Shown piece by piece: positions 55,677 to 64,000 of a DNA stretch of 64,000 nucleotides. Both the position numbers and the translations under genes were made by a program. The notes under the pieces were generated by a model. That model saw nothing but the letters and a program-made list of their open reading frames with translations. It had not been told where the DNA came from and made no database searches. Source of the stretch: Robiginitomaculum sp. (GTDB lineage Bacteria > Pseudomonadota > Alphaproteobacteria > Caulobacterales > Maricaulaceae); the NCBI GenBank assembly GCA_002733605.1, contig NVWK01000001.1, positions 299,837 through 363,836 of the forward strand, read 5' to 3'. Position 1 is the stretch's first letter. The number at the start of each line of letters is the position of its first letter.

Positions 55677-57112
55677 CAAGGCCTCACCACAATAGGGACG
55701 ATTAAAATAGCCCGCAGCCCCCCCAAAGGAGAGACATCCAACTGCAAAGACCCTTTATAAGCCAAGGCCAAATCATTAACGATAGAAAGCCCAAATCCGC
55801 TTCCCGGTGTCGCCTCGTCAAGCCGCTCGCCACGTTTTAGGACGGTTACGTATTGATCCGCGTCCAGCCCAGGCCCGTCATCATCGACAATCAACCGAAG
55901 CTGCCCCTCTTCCCCTTCAACAGGCTCCGCACTCACCCGAATTTTTGAGCCGGTCCACTTGCAAGCATTGTCCATCAAATTGCCGACCATTTCTTCCAAA
56001 TCCCGCTTTGCGCCACGAAATACGAAAACCTTGTCTACAGAAAGCTGGATATCCAAATCCTTGTCCCGGTGAATGCGCGGCAATGTCCGCGCCAGACTAG
56101 AAATCGTTTCCAGCACCGGCGTTGTCTCGCCAATGCTTTGCCCGCGCGTCGCCGCTCTGGCGCGGCGAAGATGATGATCGACCTGTTTCAACATTTCTTC
56201 GGCCTGCCGCGTCACCAGTTTTGAAAATGCATTGTCCTTGTCCCCCGCTTCATTGACCAAAACCGCAAGCGGGGTCTTCAGAGCATGCGCCAGATTGCCA
56301 ACATGGGTGCGGGCATATTCAACCACATCGCGGTTATGTCCAATGAGGGAGTTTAATTCGTCCGCCAATGGTTTGATCTCTTTGGGATACTCCCCTTCAA
56401 CGGAACTTGCCCGCCCTTGGCGTACATCAACCACCCGCCCGCGCAAATCAAACAAAGGCCGCAGTCCAAGCCGGACTTGCATAAAAATAGCCGCAGACAA
56501 TCCCAGCGCCAAAACAGACATTAATCCCAGCGCGAGTAAAGAAAACTGGCGCACGGCCTGTTCTGTCGGGCGCCGGTCTGCCGCCGCCACAATCACCACA
56601 GGCCGATCACCCATTCCCGGGAAAATTACGGACTGGGCGGCCAGACGTAAAGGTTCTTTATCCGGACCCTCCGCAATAGAGCGCACCACATCCCCTTGAT
56701 GTGCACGCACTTTCTGCGCATCGCTCAAAGGCAAAACCAGGCTCGCCCCATATAAGGACGGTGACCCCATGATAGACTCAAGCCGTCCATCTTCTTTCAA
56801 CTCCCCGATCAGCCAATACCGGCCTGAAAGCGCCCTTTGATAACTGGGGTCAATCGGTGCACGGATCAAGATGATCTCTCCGCTCTGCGGGTCGGTCTCG
56901 ACATAAGCAATCAAAGACTGAATCGTATTGATAAGCGGGTCGTCAAATATTTTATAGGTGGATGTACGGTAAAATAGAATAAGCGAAATGGCGGTCACCA
57001 AAAATGCCGGCACGACCCACAAAGCCGCACTGCGAACCAAACGCCAAACAAGCGAACGGCCTTCAACCGCTTTCCCAGCGCCCCCCTGTCCAGATTGGAA
57101 CCGCGCGTTCAA
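55676..57112 (-). CDS. Sensor histidine kinase, PhoQ-like
   Basis: 478 residues. Helix 1 at about 29-47, periplasmic domain, helix 2 at about 190-213, HAMP, then the phospho-His in VGNLAHALKTPLAVLVNEAG, a HALKTPL signature typical of PhoQ-type kinases, followed by NLMDNACKWTGS and GSGFGLSIVNDLALAYKG. It starts two bases after its response regulator. Signals of this kinase group include divalent cations, acid and cationic peptides; which applies here is unknown. Confidence 0.9.
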   Translation of the reverse strand: MNARFQSGQGGAGKAVEGRSLVWRLVRSAALWVVPAFLVTAISLILFYRTSTYKIFDDPLINTIQSLIAYVETDPQSGEIILIRAPIDPSYQRALSGRYWLIGELKEDGRLESIMGSPSLYGASLVLPLSDAQKVRAHQGDVVRSIAEGPDKEPLRLAAQSVIFPGMGDRPVVIVAAADRRPTEQAVRQFSLLALGLMSVLALGLSAAIFMQVRLGLRPLFDLRGRVVDVRQGRASSVEGEYPKEIKPLADELNSLIGHNRDVVEYARTHVGNLAHALKTPLAVLVNEAGDKDNAFSKLVTRQAEEMLKQVDHHLRRARAATRGQSIGETTPVLETISSLARTLPRIHRDKDLDIQLSVDKVFVFRGAKRDLEEMVGNLMDNACKWTGSKIRVSAEPVEGEEGQLRLIVDDDGPGLDADQYVTVLKRGERLDEATPGSGFGLSIVNDLALAYKGSLQLDVSPLGGLRAILIVPIVVRP

Positions 57113-57114
57113 AT

Positions 57115-57807
57115 CTATCCCTCATCTTCAGGAGGGCCGCCGTCCTGATTGGGGTCAAGCAAGCGATATCCAAGCCCACGCACAGTTTCAATCCGCTCGA
57201 CACCAATTTTACGACGCAAGCGCCCGACAAAAACCTCAATCGTGTTTGAATCGCGATCAAAATCCTGATCATAAATATGCTCGACCAGTTCCGTGCGTGA
57301 AATCACCCGTCCCACATGCATCGCCATATAGGAGAGCAGGCGAAATTCGTGCGAGGTCAGCTTAATCGGCGTGCCGTCAACAAAGGCACGCGCCGAACGG
57401 TTATCAACCATCAAGCCGCCAATATCGATCGTGTCTGTCGTATGACCGGCGGCGCGGCGTACAAGTGCCCGCAAACGGGCCAACAATTCTTCCGTATGGA
57501 AAGGCTTGGTCAGATAATCATCCGCGCCCGCATCAAATCCTGAAACTTTTTCGCTCCACTGGTCACGCGCCGTCAAAATGATGACCGGAAATTTCTTACC
57601 GTCCGCACGCCATTTTTGCAAAATGCTAATCCCGTCAATCACAGGCAGGCCAAGATCAAGCACGACAGCATCATAGGGTTCCGTATCCCCAAGGAAGTGC
57701 CCTTCCTCGCCGTCTGTCGCGGAATCAACCGCGTATCCTGCATCTTTTAATGCGCTACTTAGCTGGCGCGATAAATCCGGATCGTCTTCGACTAATAATA
57801 TTCGCAT
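57115..57807 (-). CDS. OmpR-family response regulator, PhoP-like
   Basis: 230 residues. Receiver with EDDP at 7-10, phospho-Asp51 (VVLDLGLPVIDG) and Lys in YLTKPFHTEELLARLRA; winged-helix output with LTSHEFRLLSYMAMHVGRVI and NTIEVFVGRLRRKIG. Its Shine-Dalgarno GAGG is the 3' arm of a small hairpin (57816-57831), so translation may be tuned by RNA folding. It lies between a PepSY gene and its kinase. Confidence 0.93.
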   Translation of the reverse strand: MRILLVEDDPDLSRQLSSALKDAGYAVDSATDGEEGHFLGDTEPYDAVVLDLGLPVIDGISILQKWRADGKKFPVIILTARDQWSEKVSGFDAGADDYLTKPFHTEELLARLRALVRRAAGHTTDTIDIGGLMVDNRSARAFVDGTPIKLTSHEFRLLSYMAMHVGRVISRTELVEHIYDQDFDRDSNTIEVFVGRLRRKIGVERIETVRGLGYRLLDPNQDGGPPEDEG

Positions 57808-57815
57808 GATAACAC

Positions 57816-57831
57816 CTCTGAGTTTTCAGAG
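57816..57831 (-). promoter_or_regulatory. Hairpin covering the response-regulator ribosome site
   Basis: CTCTGA-N4-TCAGAG, a perfect six-pair stem, lies between the PepSY stop and the regulator start. On the minus strand its 3' arm CTCAGAG overlaps GAGGTG, the likely Shine-Dalgarno sequence, six bases before the ATG. Confidence 0.4.
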
Positions 57832-58203
57832 TTAATTTCTCACTCTACCTGTACGCGCGTCAACATAAACATCGACAATTCTGCCATTTTTTTGTTGAAG
57901 GCGTACACGGTAAGCATCGCCAACAAGCTGTACATTGATGAATTTTGCCCCGCGTACACGATTCAGGGCAATGGACTTGGCTTGGCTGGCTGAAATACGC
58001 TGTGCGCGTTGTTGGGCATAACGGGAAACGGGGCGACGTTCAGAGCTCGTATTAAAATCTGAGCGCAAAGCATAAACCGGCTCTTGCACAGATTGTTGTG
58101 GTTCTTCTTGCGCAGAACGGGGCGTAGCCTGCGCAGGCGCAACCGACAGGGCCGAACCTGTCAGTAAACATGCCAAAATCATATGCCGAATGCGTGTCAT
58201 CAT
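57832..58203 (-). CDS. Exported PepSY-domain protein
   Basis: 123 residues from ATG 58203 (58200 is the adjacent in-frame ATG). Signal peptide with cleavage after AQA at about 27. The C-terminal 65 residues form a single PepSY domain: ISASQAKSIALNRVRGAKFI, then VQLVGDAYRVRLQ and VDVYVDARTGRV. Small periplasmic PepSY proteins often modulate a co-encoded PhoQ-type kinase. First gene of the operon PepSY, regulator, kinase, DUF938. Confidence 0.84.
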   Translation of the reverse strand: MMTRIRHMILACLLTGSALSVAPAQATPRSAQEEPQQSVQEPVYALRSDFNTSSERRPVSRYAQQRAQRISASQAKSIALNRVRGAKFINVQLVGDAYRVRLQQKNGRIVDVYVDARTGRVRN

Positions 58204-58226
58204 GCCCGATATATAGACGCTTACCC

Positions 58227-58255
58227 CTGAATACAATCTGAATAGCCTATTCAGA
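58227..58255 (-). promoter_or_regulatory. Candidate response-regulator binding site (11-bp direct repeat)
   Basis: Two CTGAATA copies begin at 58227 and 58238, exactly 11 bases apart, the spacing bound by tandem OmpR/PhoB-type dimers. The second is also the left arm of a perfect inverted repeat TCTGAATA-GCC-TATTCAGA (58237-58255). It lies 24-52 bases upstream of the PepSY start, fitting autoregulation of the operon. Confidence 0.5.
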
Positions 58256-58296
58256 TATGTTAATGCTTCACTACAATTTAAAGTCCTGCAAAAGTC

Positions 58297-59271
58297 CTAA
58301 AATTGTAAGGATTGACGCGGGTTTTCCCCCTCCTCCGTTGATTTCATAACTTTTTGAAGATCTTTAGGCAATTTTTCAGGCAGAACAATCATCAATTTCA
58401 CCAAAAGATCTCCATCCGTACCGGATTTCACCTTCACGCCCTTGCCTTTTAACCGCAAAACTTTGCCGGAGCTTGACCCGGCTGCGATTTTTAAATTCAC
58501 CTTGCCATCAGGCGTCGGCACTTCGATTTTTAAACCTAAAACGGCTTCTTTCAAAGTAATCGGCATATCCAGCCGCAAATTATTGCCTTCCCGGCGCAAA
58601 TGTTTGTGCGCTTTGATTTTGATGTTCACTTTCGCGTCCCCGGCTGCGCCACCGGCAATACCGGGCGAACCCTTACCGCGCAAACGCAACACCGCTCCAT
58701 CTTCCGTGCCAACAGGGATGGTGATTTTCAAACCTTTGCCGTTGGACATACGCACCTGTTTGGTTGCGCCTGTGACAGCTTCAGGCAGGCTGATCTCCAA
58801 TTGATAGCGAATATCGGCACCCTTTTGGGCACGACTGCGCGTGCGGGTAAAAGGATGCCCCGTGCGCTGCGCCCCGCCCATTTGCATCCCGAACAATGAA
58901 GAAAACAAATCCGCCATATCCCCGCCGGGCATAGCCCCGCTAAAGCCGCTTGTTTGATATCCACCCATTCCGCTTTCTGGGCCGCCGCCCGGGCTGCCGC
59001 CTGGACCACCAGCGCCGCCAGGCCCATAGCCGAAAGGGCCTCTTTGCTGACCCGACGCATCGACCTTGCCCGTATCATATTGGGCCCGCAAAGCCTTGTC
59101 GGTCAGCAACGTATTTGCCGCAGAAATTTCTTTAAATTTTTCCGCAGCCGCCTTATTACCCTGATTAACATCCGGATGATATTTTTTGGCCAAACTACGA
59201 AACGCCTTGCGGATGTCCGCATCGTTCGCATCGCGCTTCACGCCTAGAATTTTATATGGATCTTTCGCCAC
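58297..59271 (-). CDS. DnaJ/CbpA-like co-chaperone
   Basis: 324 residues from a GTG with GGAGGAG seven bases upstream. J domain at 5-67 with HPD at 32-34, a Gly-rich linker (about 75-120), then the two-part DnaJ C-terminal substrate domain (GADIRYQLEISLPEA, LRLRGKGSPG, VLRLKGKGVKVKSG). The zinc-finger domain of DnaJ is absent, so it is CbpA-like: stimulates DnaK ATPase. A heat-shock-like promoter lies just upstream. It follows the GTA gp15 gene by 57 bases on the same strand. Confidence 0.92.
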   Translation of the reverse strand: MAKDPYKILGVKRDANDADIRKAFRSLAKKYHPDVNQGNKAAAEKFKEISAANTLLTDKALRAQYDTGKVDASGQQRGPFGYGPGGAGGPGGSPGGGPESGMGGYQTSGFSGAMPGGDMADLFSSLFGMQMGGAQRTGHPFTRTRSRAQKGADIRYQLEISLPEAVTGATKQVRMSNGKGLKITIPVGTEDGAVLRLRGKGSPGIAGGAAGDAKVNIKIKAHKHLRREGNNLRLDMPITLKEAVLGLKIEVPTPDGKVNLKIAAGSSSGKVLRLKGKGVKVKSGTDGDLLVKLMIVLPEKLPKDLQKVMKSTEEGENPRQSLQF

Positions 59272-59286
59272 TCATATCTCCTCCAT

Positions 59287-59318
59287 CTATATGTAGGGGG
59301 AATGGGGGGAAGTTCAAG
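59287..59318 (-). promoter_or_regulatory. Possible sigma-32-type promoter of the dnaJ-like gene
   Basis: On the minus strand, -35 CTTGAA (59313-59318) is followed after 13 bases by CCCCTACATA, close to the heat-shock consensus CTTGAA-N13/15-CCCCATNTA. The implied leader is very short, since the Shine-Dalgarno site starts near 59284, which lowers confidence. Confidence 0.35.
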
Positions 59319-59328
59319 GCGTGAAAAC

Positions 59329-62300
59329 TTATAAGAAAATTGTCTGTATGCACATGGCGCCACGCCCAAAGGTGCGCGAAATTTGTGCGATACGAATATC
59401 GAAGCTTACTGGCAAACTTCCGTACAGATTCTCAAGTTCAGAAAGTGATATTTTCAAGCTTTGGGCGGAAACGGTTTGCGTTGTCAAAACCGTGGCTCCT
59501 TCCATAAAATCAATTTCATATTGTTCAAATTCTTCCCCGAGCGGCACCTCGAGAGAGGCCCAGTCATCGCCGCCAATACGGGTACGCCTGATCCACGAAA
59601 TGCACACATTGGTTTCATCATTTTCAGCTTTTACATGAACCGGTGACAGCGGACGTAAATGCACGGCCCCATACGCCAAAGCAATCGTTTCGGCCTCCAC
59701 CCGCCCGACACTTGTAAGGCTTAAATCCACATCCGCACCCCTTAGGGCTGTGTCCAAAAATAAATCCTGCCAGCCCGCGCCGAGCCAGACAATACGGGCG
59801 CCGGACAATACACTCGCACCCAACACAACACCGCTACCAAACAGACCGCGTAAAAACCGGCTGATCCGGTAGGTGTTTTCAGAAATAAGTTCAGCGTTTT
59901 GACACTGAAAAATCTCCCACCCTTGTAAACTTTCAACGGCGAGTAAATTACCACCCGCCAACAAATCCTCATCGTCCAGGGACGACAAAGGCACGGCGGG
60001 CAGATAGATATCAATTTCAAAACCATTATCATAGCGACCAACAGGGCCAACCGGAAAATCCTGCATCAGATACCCGATAGCCACCGGGCTTTCCGGTGTA
60101 ACCACTACACTACCAGACACCCCGATATATGTTTCCGTCCACGGTTCTACAATCACACCCACTAACGGCCCCTGCCGTGTGCCAGTACCCGTAAAATCAG
60201 GAATATCCAAAGCAAATCCGTCAGGAACCGAATTCCATCCTGCCGCCACAATTGCACCGGGTTCTGCCCCACTGCTTTGCACCGCGGCATTATTTCCAAT
60301 ACGGCGGGCCCGCACGGCTTTCTGGCCCAAACCATCCATATCCGTGATCTGCCAACGATCTGCTTCTCCCTCAATCTGGAGAACATCACCTGGTTCAAGT
60401 GACAGCCATGCAGGCGGCACTGTAATTTCAAGTGTACCGGTTTCTAACAAAGCTTGATCCAGCAGTCCTGCCGCAATAATTTTGGCTTGGGCCGGATCAA
60501 GCACGAGAGGTGTTTGTACATCCAGTACCCGCTCCGTCTCGGCCAAGAACCCCTGAGCCGTCACGGACGCCGCCTGATAATCCCGTCCCTGTTCGATGAA
60601 TCCAAGACGCACATCTTTTGGACGTGTCCCCGCATCTTCACGGTGAAGTGTGAGCAGCGCGTCACCGCTCCCTTGAACACAATTATCAAGATTTAGCACA
60701 ATCGACGCCTGCACATCTTTTGAGGCAAAACGCAACCCTTCGGCCCCTTCTATCAAGTCAAACCCGTAGGCAAGAACAAGAGGGCCAAGAGCCGCCCGCG
60801 CACTCATGGGACGATCAAGAACATAGCCACTGACCATGCCCAAAAGACGAGAGACATCCGGTTCGGAACCACCACTTGAAACTGTGATATCAGAAGTAAT
60901 ATCGGCTAAGCTCACAAGCCCTGTTCGTCCACTAATCCAATGCCCTGTGCGCCAGTTATCTCCGTCTGACCAGACCTCTTTTCGCACCGGAAAATCGGGG
61001 AAAGGTCGTGCGTCCCAACACCAGACATGTGTTGCCGCCAGATCAATCATCGGCTCGTCGTAAATAGGCGAAACCGGATTTTGTCCCGCCTCGCTCCAAT
61101 AGCCCAAAAACGCTTCCAGATACCGTCGTTGGATAAGATCATCACGCGTACCGGATGAAAAATAGGGTGCATAGCTTTCAGAACTTTTCGGATCCCAAAA
61201 TACATTTGGCTGATTGGCCCCTTTATCAATCGCAGGACAGCCGATTTCCGTAAACCAGACCGGTTTGGATTTTGGCACCCAATCTGTCGGCGCACCTAAT
61301 TCCGTACCCCCCACACGTTCATAATGGAGTTCACTCCACCAGCTTCGAATATCTTTATACCGAAACACCCACGGCTTTCCGGCCAACCCGTCCGTGATCG
61401 GAGAGCGGGTTTGTGCGTCCCGGTCTACAGGGCTGGCATAATACCATTCATACCCTTCCCCCCCTTCCATATTGGCCCGTAAATACGCAGGATCATATAT
61501 GTTGGGTGAAATTTGCGCGTCAAGATGAACATCCCCGTCGCGCCAGTCAGACAACGGGAAATAGGCATCGATACCGATAGCGTCTATATTGGCATCCGCC
61601 CATAACGGGTCGAGATGATAATACACATCGTTGCTACCATCGTTTGGATGGTGCCCAAAATATTCGGACCAGTCAGCCGCATATGTAAGCCGTGTTGCCC
61701 CCCCGACAACCACCCGCACATCCGCGCTCAAAGCTTGTAGAGCCGTCACGGACGGATAGCTATTTCCAACCCCGCGCACGGTCGTAAGTCCCCGCATTTC
61801 AGAACTAATAATGAACCCGTCCACACCACCTGCCAATTGCACCAGATGCGCATAATGCAAAACCATCCGGCGCAAAGAATGCTCATTTGGCCCATCATAC
61901 AAAACCGTCTGCCCCGAGGCAGAAAAATCCGTCGGCAAACACGTACCAAAAAACGACTGTATTTGCTGTTCGGCCTGCAATGTCCCGTCAACACTGGCCG
62001 GCTGCATGGGCGCAGGGTCACAGGTAATGCGACCACGCCACGGAAATACCGATTGCGCCGCGCCGCCATACGGGTCGGGCAAGACATTATCAGCCGGAAT
62101 ATCCATCAAAATGAACGGGTAGAAAGAGACTTTGAACCCGCGCGCCTTCAACCCCTGAATAGCTTCAATAATGGTTTGATCGCTTGGCGTCCCACCATAT
62201 GTCGGCCTGCCCTCGATTTTCGAAATCAAATAGGCGCTGGCGCGGTTTTCGCCGCCCACTCGCCAATCGGTAGGCATAAGCGTGCGTTCGTTGACTTCCA

Positions 62301-63156
62301 CACCTGCGCGCAATTGACAATGCCCCGCCCGTAAATCATCCCCGAACCAACTCACAACCAATGTCACGGATGCACAATTCGGCAACTGGGCTTGCAACTG
62401 ATCCAGCGCTGCTTCCATATCCGCATGACCGGTTAGATTATTCATATTCACCGCACGGCTTGTCCCCGGCCCGAGGCGTTCTTCGGTGATCGATGTCCCG
62501 TAGGCAAATTCTCCCGACCCCGGAATAAGATCAACACCCACAACCAACTCTTCCAAACGGAGTAGGTCGTTCGTGCGTTTTGGCAGGCGGATGATTTCAA
62601 AATTAAGCTGGGGTAATCGCGCGCTAAAATCATCAACGGGCATGTCCTCGAACACCATATAGGCTGTACCGCAAAATGCAGGCGCATCAACGCCTTCTAT
62701 CTCGACAATCAACGGGTCAGGCATTTGATCCTCGCCCCCCAGATACAAACGTGTGTTTAACCCCGAAAACTGTAAGGGCTGGCCATTGGCCCATATCTGT
62801 CCGACGCCTAAAATTTCGCCCTCGCAGAGACCGATCGCAAAACTGAGCGTGTAATTATAGTCGCGGCTGATGGCACCACCGCCTTTACCGCCCTGTTGTG
62901 TCTCACTCACATGTTCATGTAATTTTGCGGCCCAAATCACCTGCCCCGCAATCCGTGCCCGTCCATATACCCGTGCCATCGGCGCCCCATCGCGTGAAGA
63001 CTGGATATGTAGAGTTTCAAGGCGCGGGCCTTCAAATACGCGGTTATCAAACGCATTGGTAATGGCTTGGTTGGCATAGGCAATGGCCACACGCCCGGCA
63101 GCGTGCACCAATGTTTGGCCAAGAGATTTGGCACCGGTCAGGATCAAATTGGACAT
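59329..63156 (-). CDS. Gene transfer agent host-specificity (megatron) tail protein, gp15-like
   Basis: 1275 residues, the usual length of GTA gp15, the large tail-tip protein that contacts the recipient cell. N-terminal MSNLILTGAKSLGQTLVHAA, a tail-hub part, a glycoside-hydrolase-like TIM-barrel region (YAHLVQLAGGVDGFIISSEM, TRLTYAADWSEYFGHHPNDG, PKSKPVWFTEIGCPAIDKGA) and a C-terminal phage-tail region. Rhodobacter capsulatus GTA has the same order gp13-gp14-gp15. It follows gp14 with a one-base gap. It could in principle be a prophage tail gene, but the pattern matches the conserved GTA. Confidence 0.9.
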   Translation of the reverse strand: MSNLILTGAKSLGQTLVHAAGRVAIAYANQAITNAFDNRVFEGPRLETLHIQSSRDGAPMARVYGRARIAGQVIWAAKLHEHVSETQQGGKGGGAISRDYNYTLSFAIGLCEGEILGVGQIWANGQPLQFSGLNTRLYLGGEDQMPDPLIVEIEGVDAPAFCGTAYMVFEDMPVDDFSARLPQLNFEIIRLPKRTNDLLRLEELVVGVDLIPGSGEFAYGTSITEERLGPGTSRAVNMNNLTGHADMEAALDQLQAQLPNCASVTLVVSWFGDDLRAGHCQLRAGVEVNERTLMPTDWRVGGENRASAYLISKIEGRPTYGGTPSDQTIIEAIQGLKARGFKVSFYPFILMDIPADNVLPDPYGGAAQSVFPWRGRITCDPAPMQPASVDGTLQAEQQIQSFFGTCLPTDFSASGQTVLYDGPNEHSLRRMVLHYAHLVQLAGGVDGFIISSEMRGLTTVRGVGNSYPSVTALQALSADVRVVVGGATRLTYAADWSEYFGHHPNDGSNDVYYHLDPLWADANIDAIGIDAYFPLSDWRDGDVHLDAQISPNIYDPAYLRANMEGGEGYEWYYASPVDRDAQTRSPITDGLAGKPWVFRYKDIRSWWSELHYERVGGTELGAPTDWVPKSKPVWFTEIGCPAIDKGANQPNVFWDPKSSESYAPYFSSGTRDDLIQRRYLEAFLGYWSEAGQNPVSPIYDEPMIDLAATHVWCWDARPFPDFPVRKEVWSDGDNWRTGHWISGRTGLVSLADITSDITVSSGGSEPDVSRLLGMVSGYVLDRPMSARAALGPLVLAYGFDLIEGAEGLRFASKDVQASIVLNLDNCVQGSGDALLTLHREDAGTRPKDVRLGFIEQGRDYQAASVTAQGFLAETERVLDVQTPLVLDPAQAKIIAAGLLDQALLETGTLEITVPPAWLSLEPGDVLQIEGEADRWQITDMDGLGQKAVRARRIGNNAAVQSSGAEPGAIVAAGWNSVPDGFALDIPDFTGTGTRQGPLVGVIVEPWTETYIGVSGSVVVTPESPVAIGYLMQDFPVGPVGRYDNGFEIDIYLPAVPLSSLDDEDLLAGGNLLAVESLQGWEIFQCQNAELISENTYRISRFLRGLFGSGVVLGASVLSGARIVWLGAGWQDLFLDTALRGADVDLSLTSVGRVEAETIALAYGAVHLRPLSPVHVKAENDETNVCISWIRRTRIGGDDWASLEVPLGEEFEQYEIDFMEGATVLTTQTVSAQSLKISLSELENLYGSLPVSFDIRIAQISRTFGRGAMCIQTIFL

Positions 63157-63157
63157 A

Positions 63158-63601
63158 TTAGTCCCTCACATTTGGAAAACAATACGCATAGGCGCGCCGC
63201 GCGCGCCAAAACGGAGACAGAAAAGATTTCGTCACGGCCCGCCCCCAATAGGCATGCAGGATAAGATCATCCTCCAGCACAATCGCCATATGCTTGGCAG
63301 GTACGCCCACGCGCATCCGAAACAATAAAATATCGGCAGGCTTTATGTGCGCCAAATCCACCGGCGTTAAATAGGAATCTGCGGCCGTTTTCAAAATCTC
63401 GCCCTCGCCCCGCTCGGCCCAGTCGGGCGAATAAGGCGGGATCATCGCCGGCTCTGCCCCATACAGCTCCCGCCAGACCCCACGCACAAGCCCCAGACAA
63501 TCACTGCCAGCACCTTTGGTACTGGCTTGATGCAAATAGGGTGTACCGATCCAGTCCACAGCCGTCTCGCAAATCCTGCGCCGCGTCACAACTGTGCTCA
63601 T
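63158..63601 (-). CDS. Gene transfer agent NlpC/P60 peptidase, gp14-like
   Basis: 147 residues. Cell-wall peptidase of the particle tail tip. Catalytic Cys35 in GAGSDCLGLVRG, the catalytic His probably in PAKHMAIVLED, and a later HAYWGRAV. Preceded by WIGTPYLHQASTKG, typical of GTA and siphophage tail peptidases. Its ATG overlaps the gp13 stop by four bases. Confidence 0.92.
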   Translation of the reverse strand: MSTVVTRRRICETAVDWIGTPYLHQASTKGAGSDCLGLVRGVWRELYGAEPAMIPPYSPDWAERGEGEILKTAADSYLTPVDLAHIKPADILLFRMRVGVPAKHMAIVLEDDLILHAYWGRAVTKSFLSPFWRARRAYAYCFPNVRD

Positions 63602-64000
63602 AGGGAATACCGTGAGCGACCGTCTTTCAACTCGCCCTCGCGCGGCGCGGCGTAGCTGGCATCATCGCCGATCAAATAGGGAAACCCCCTAAAATTTTCA
63701 ACATTTTCAAACTGGTCACGACACGCCGAAAATGTGTGCGGACAAACCGTGCCAGCCGGAAATCCGCTCAGATCAACCCCACAACGCCCATCCCCGAACA
63801 CAGCGTCACATTGGCGTGAAAACACCCTGCCTGTCGAGCTTTCGAGAACAGCAGAACGCCCAAGAAGCTCGGCCTCAATCTGTCCGTCTTTAAGACGGAT
63901 ATCCCCAATCGTCCCACCCCAGATAACACCACACTCTTCTGGCGCTTTCCAATTGACCCGCAAAATTTCAATCCCAGCGGTGTCGTACAAGCCCGCCTCG
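63598..64000 (-). CDS. Gene transfer agent DUF2163 tail protein, gp13-like (5' end outside window)
   Basis: C-terminal about 133 residues of a family normally near 290. The frame is open to the window end (GLYDTAGIEILRVNW), so the TTG at 63990 is not a start. The segment FSRQCDAVFGDGRCGVDLSG and the CPHTFSACRDQFENVENFRG with its Cys residues followed by PYLIGDD are the DUF2163 C-terminal signature; in the particle this is an iron-sulfur-type tail hub component in R. capsulatus GTA. Overlaps gp14 by four bases. Confidence 0.88.
   Translation of the reverse strand, partial: EAGLYDTAGIEILRVNWKAPEECGVIWGGTIGDIRLKDGQIEAELLGRSAVLESSTGRVFSRQCDAVFGDGRCGVDLSGFPAGTVCPHTFSACRDQFENVENFRGFPYLIGDDASYAAPREGELKDGRSRYSL

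Noticed and set aside
59329-64000. Ordinary prophage tail module
   Set aside because: Gene order and families match the conserved alphaproteobacterial GTA, and no integrase, repressor or lysis genes follow; full exclusion needs the flanking sequence.

Overview
The window reads as a continuous stretch of chromosome from a marine-type alphaproteobacterium of moderate GC. The Caulobacterales/Maricaulales (Hyphomonadaceae or Robiginitomaculum-like) branch is the best fit. Clues are the tail end of an alphaproteobacterial gene transfer agent (GTA) cluster, a PleC/DivJ/PdhS-type cell-cycle kinase, an alphaproteobacterial-type LexA box (GTTC-N7-GTTS) before uvrB and an Irr-box-like palindrome before dps. 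The taxonomic call is inference; no rRNA is present. I found no rRNA, tRNA, insertion sequence, integrase or CRISPR array. No gap between genes exceeds 300 bases.

Layout. 1-3.2 kb: greA (partial), an ELM1-family protein, trxB and a LysR regulator form one tight plus-strand run. A strong terminator follows, possibly ending a small RNA. 3.4-7.7 kb: hybrid histidine kinase, dps under a candidate Irr box, aspartate aminotransferase. 7.8-9.9 kb: a small exported protein and a Pro/Glu-rich TonB-like protein without a TonB C-terminal domain. 9.9-17.2 kb: catabolic genes, namely FMN glutamate-synthase-like protein, haloalkane dehalogenase with a ParB/sulfiredoxin-fold partner, a fumarylpyruvate/fumarylacetoacetate hydrolase plus maleylacetoacetate isomerase operon, an SMP-30-like protein, dienelactone hydrolase and the ScoAB 3-oxoacid CoA-transferase. 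17.4-20 kb: LysM lipoprotein, pyruvate kinase, DUF1304 membrane protein. 20-23.8 kb: a three-gene operon of CPA1 Na+/H+ antiporter, TAXI-type binding protein with a membrane tail, and dCache membrane protein without output domain. This is the most system-like uncharacterised unit here. 23.9-29 kb: PqqB-like metallo-beta-lactamase lipoprotein, lipoprotein, VOC, TerB-like, LysE exporter, typA. 29-32.4 kb: CaiB-type CoA transferase and MarR regulator diverging from VOC and FAH genes across a clear operator. 32.5-35.8 kb: an aspartic protease with two DTG lobes and a TPR protein with five 138-bp repeats, separated by a parS-like palindrome. 36-42 kb: uvrB, DoxX-like protein, gltX, nadE.

42-55 kb: pepN, a short EAL protein and a PleC-like kinase run rightward into glnE, histidine kinase, OmpR regulator and DegP protease, which run leftward as one operon. 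55-58.2 kb: a second PepSY/OmpR regulator/histidine kinase/DUF938 operon with an 11-bp-spaced direct repeat upstream that looks like its own regulator's site. 58.3-59.3 kb: a DnaJ/CbpA-like co-chaperone with a heat-shock-like promoter. 59.3-64 kb: the last three GTA tail genes (gp15, gp14, partial gp13).

Functions were assigned by reading motifs and family resemblance only. Start codons were chosen from Shine-Dalgarno position, overlap with the upstream gene and family N-termini; alternatives are named where they matter.
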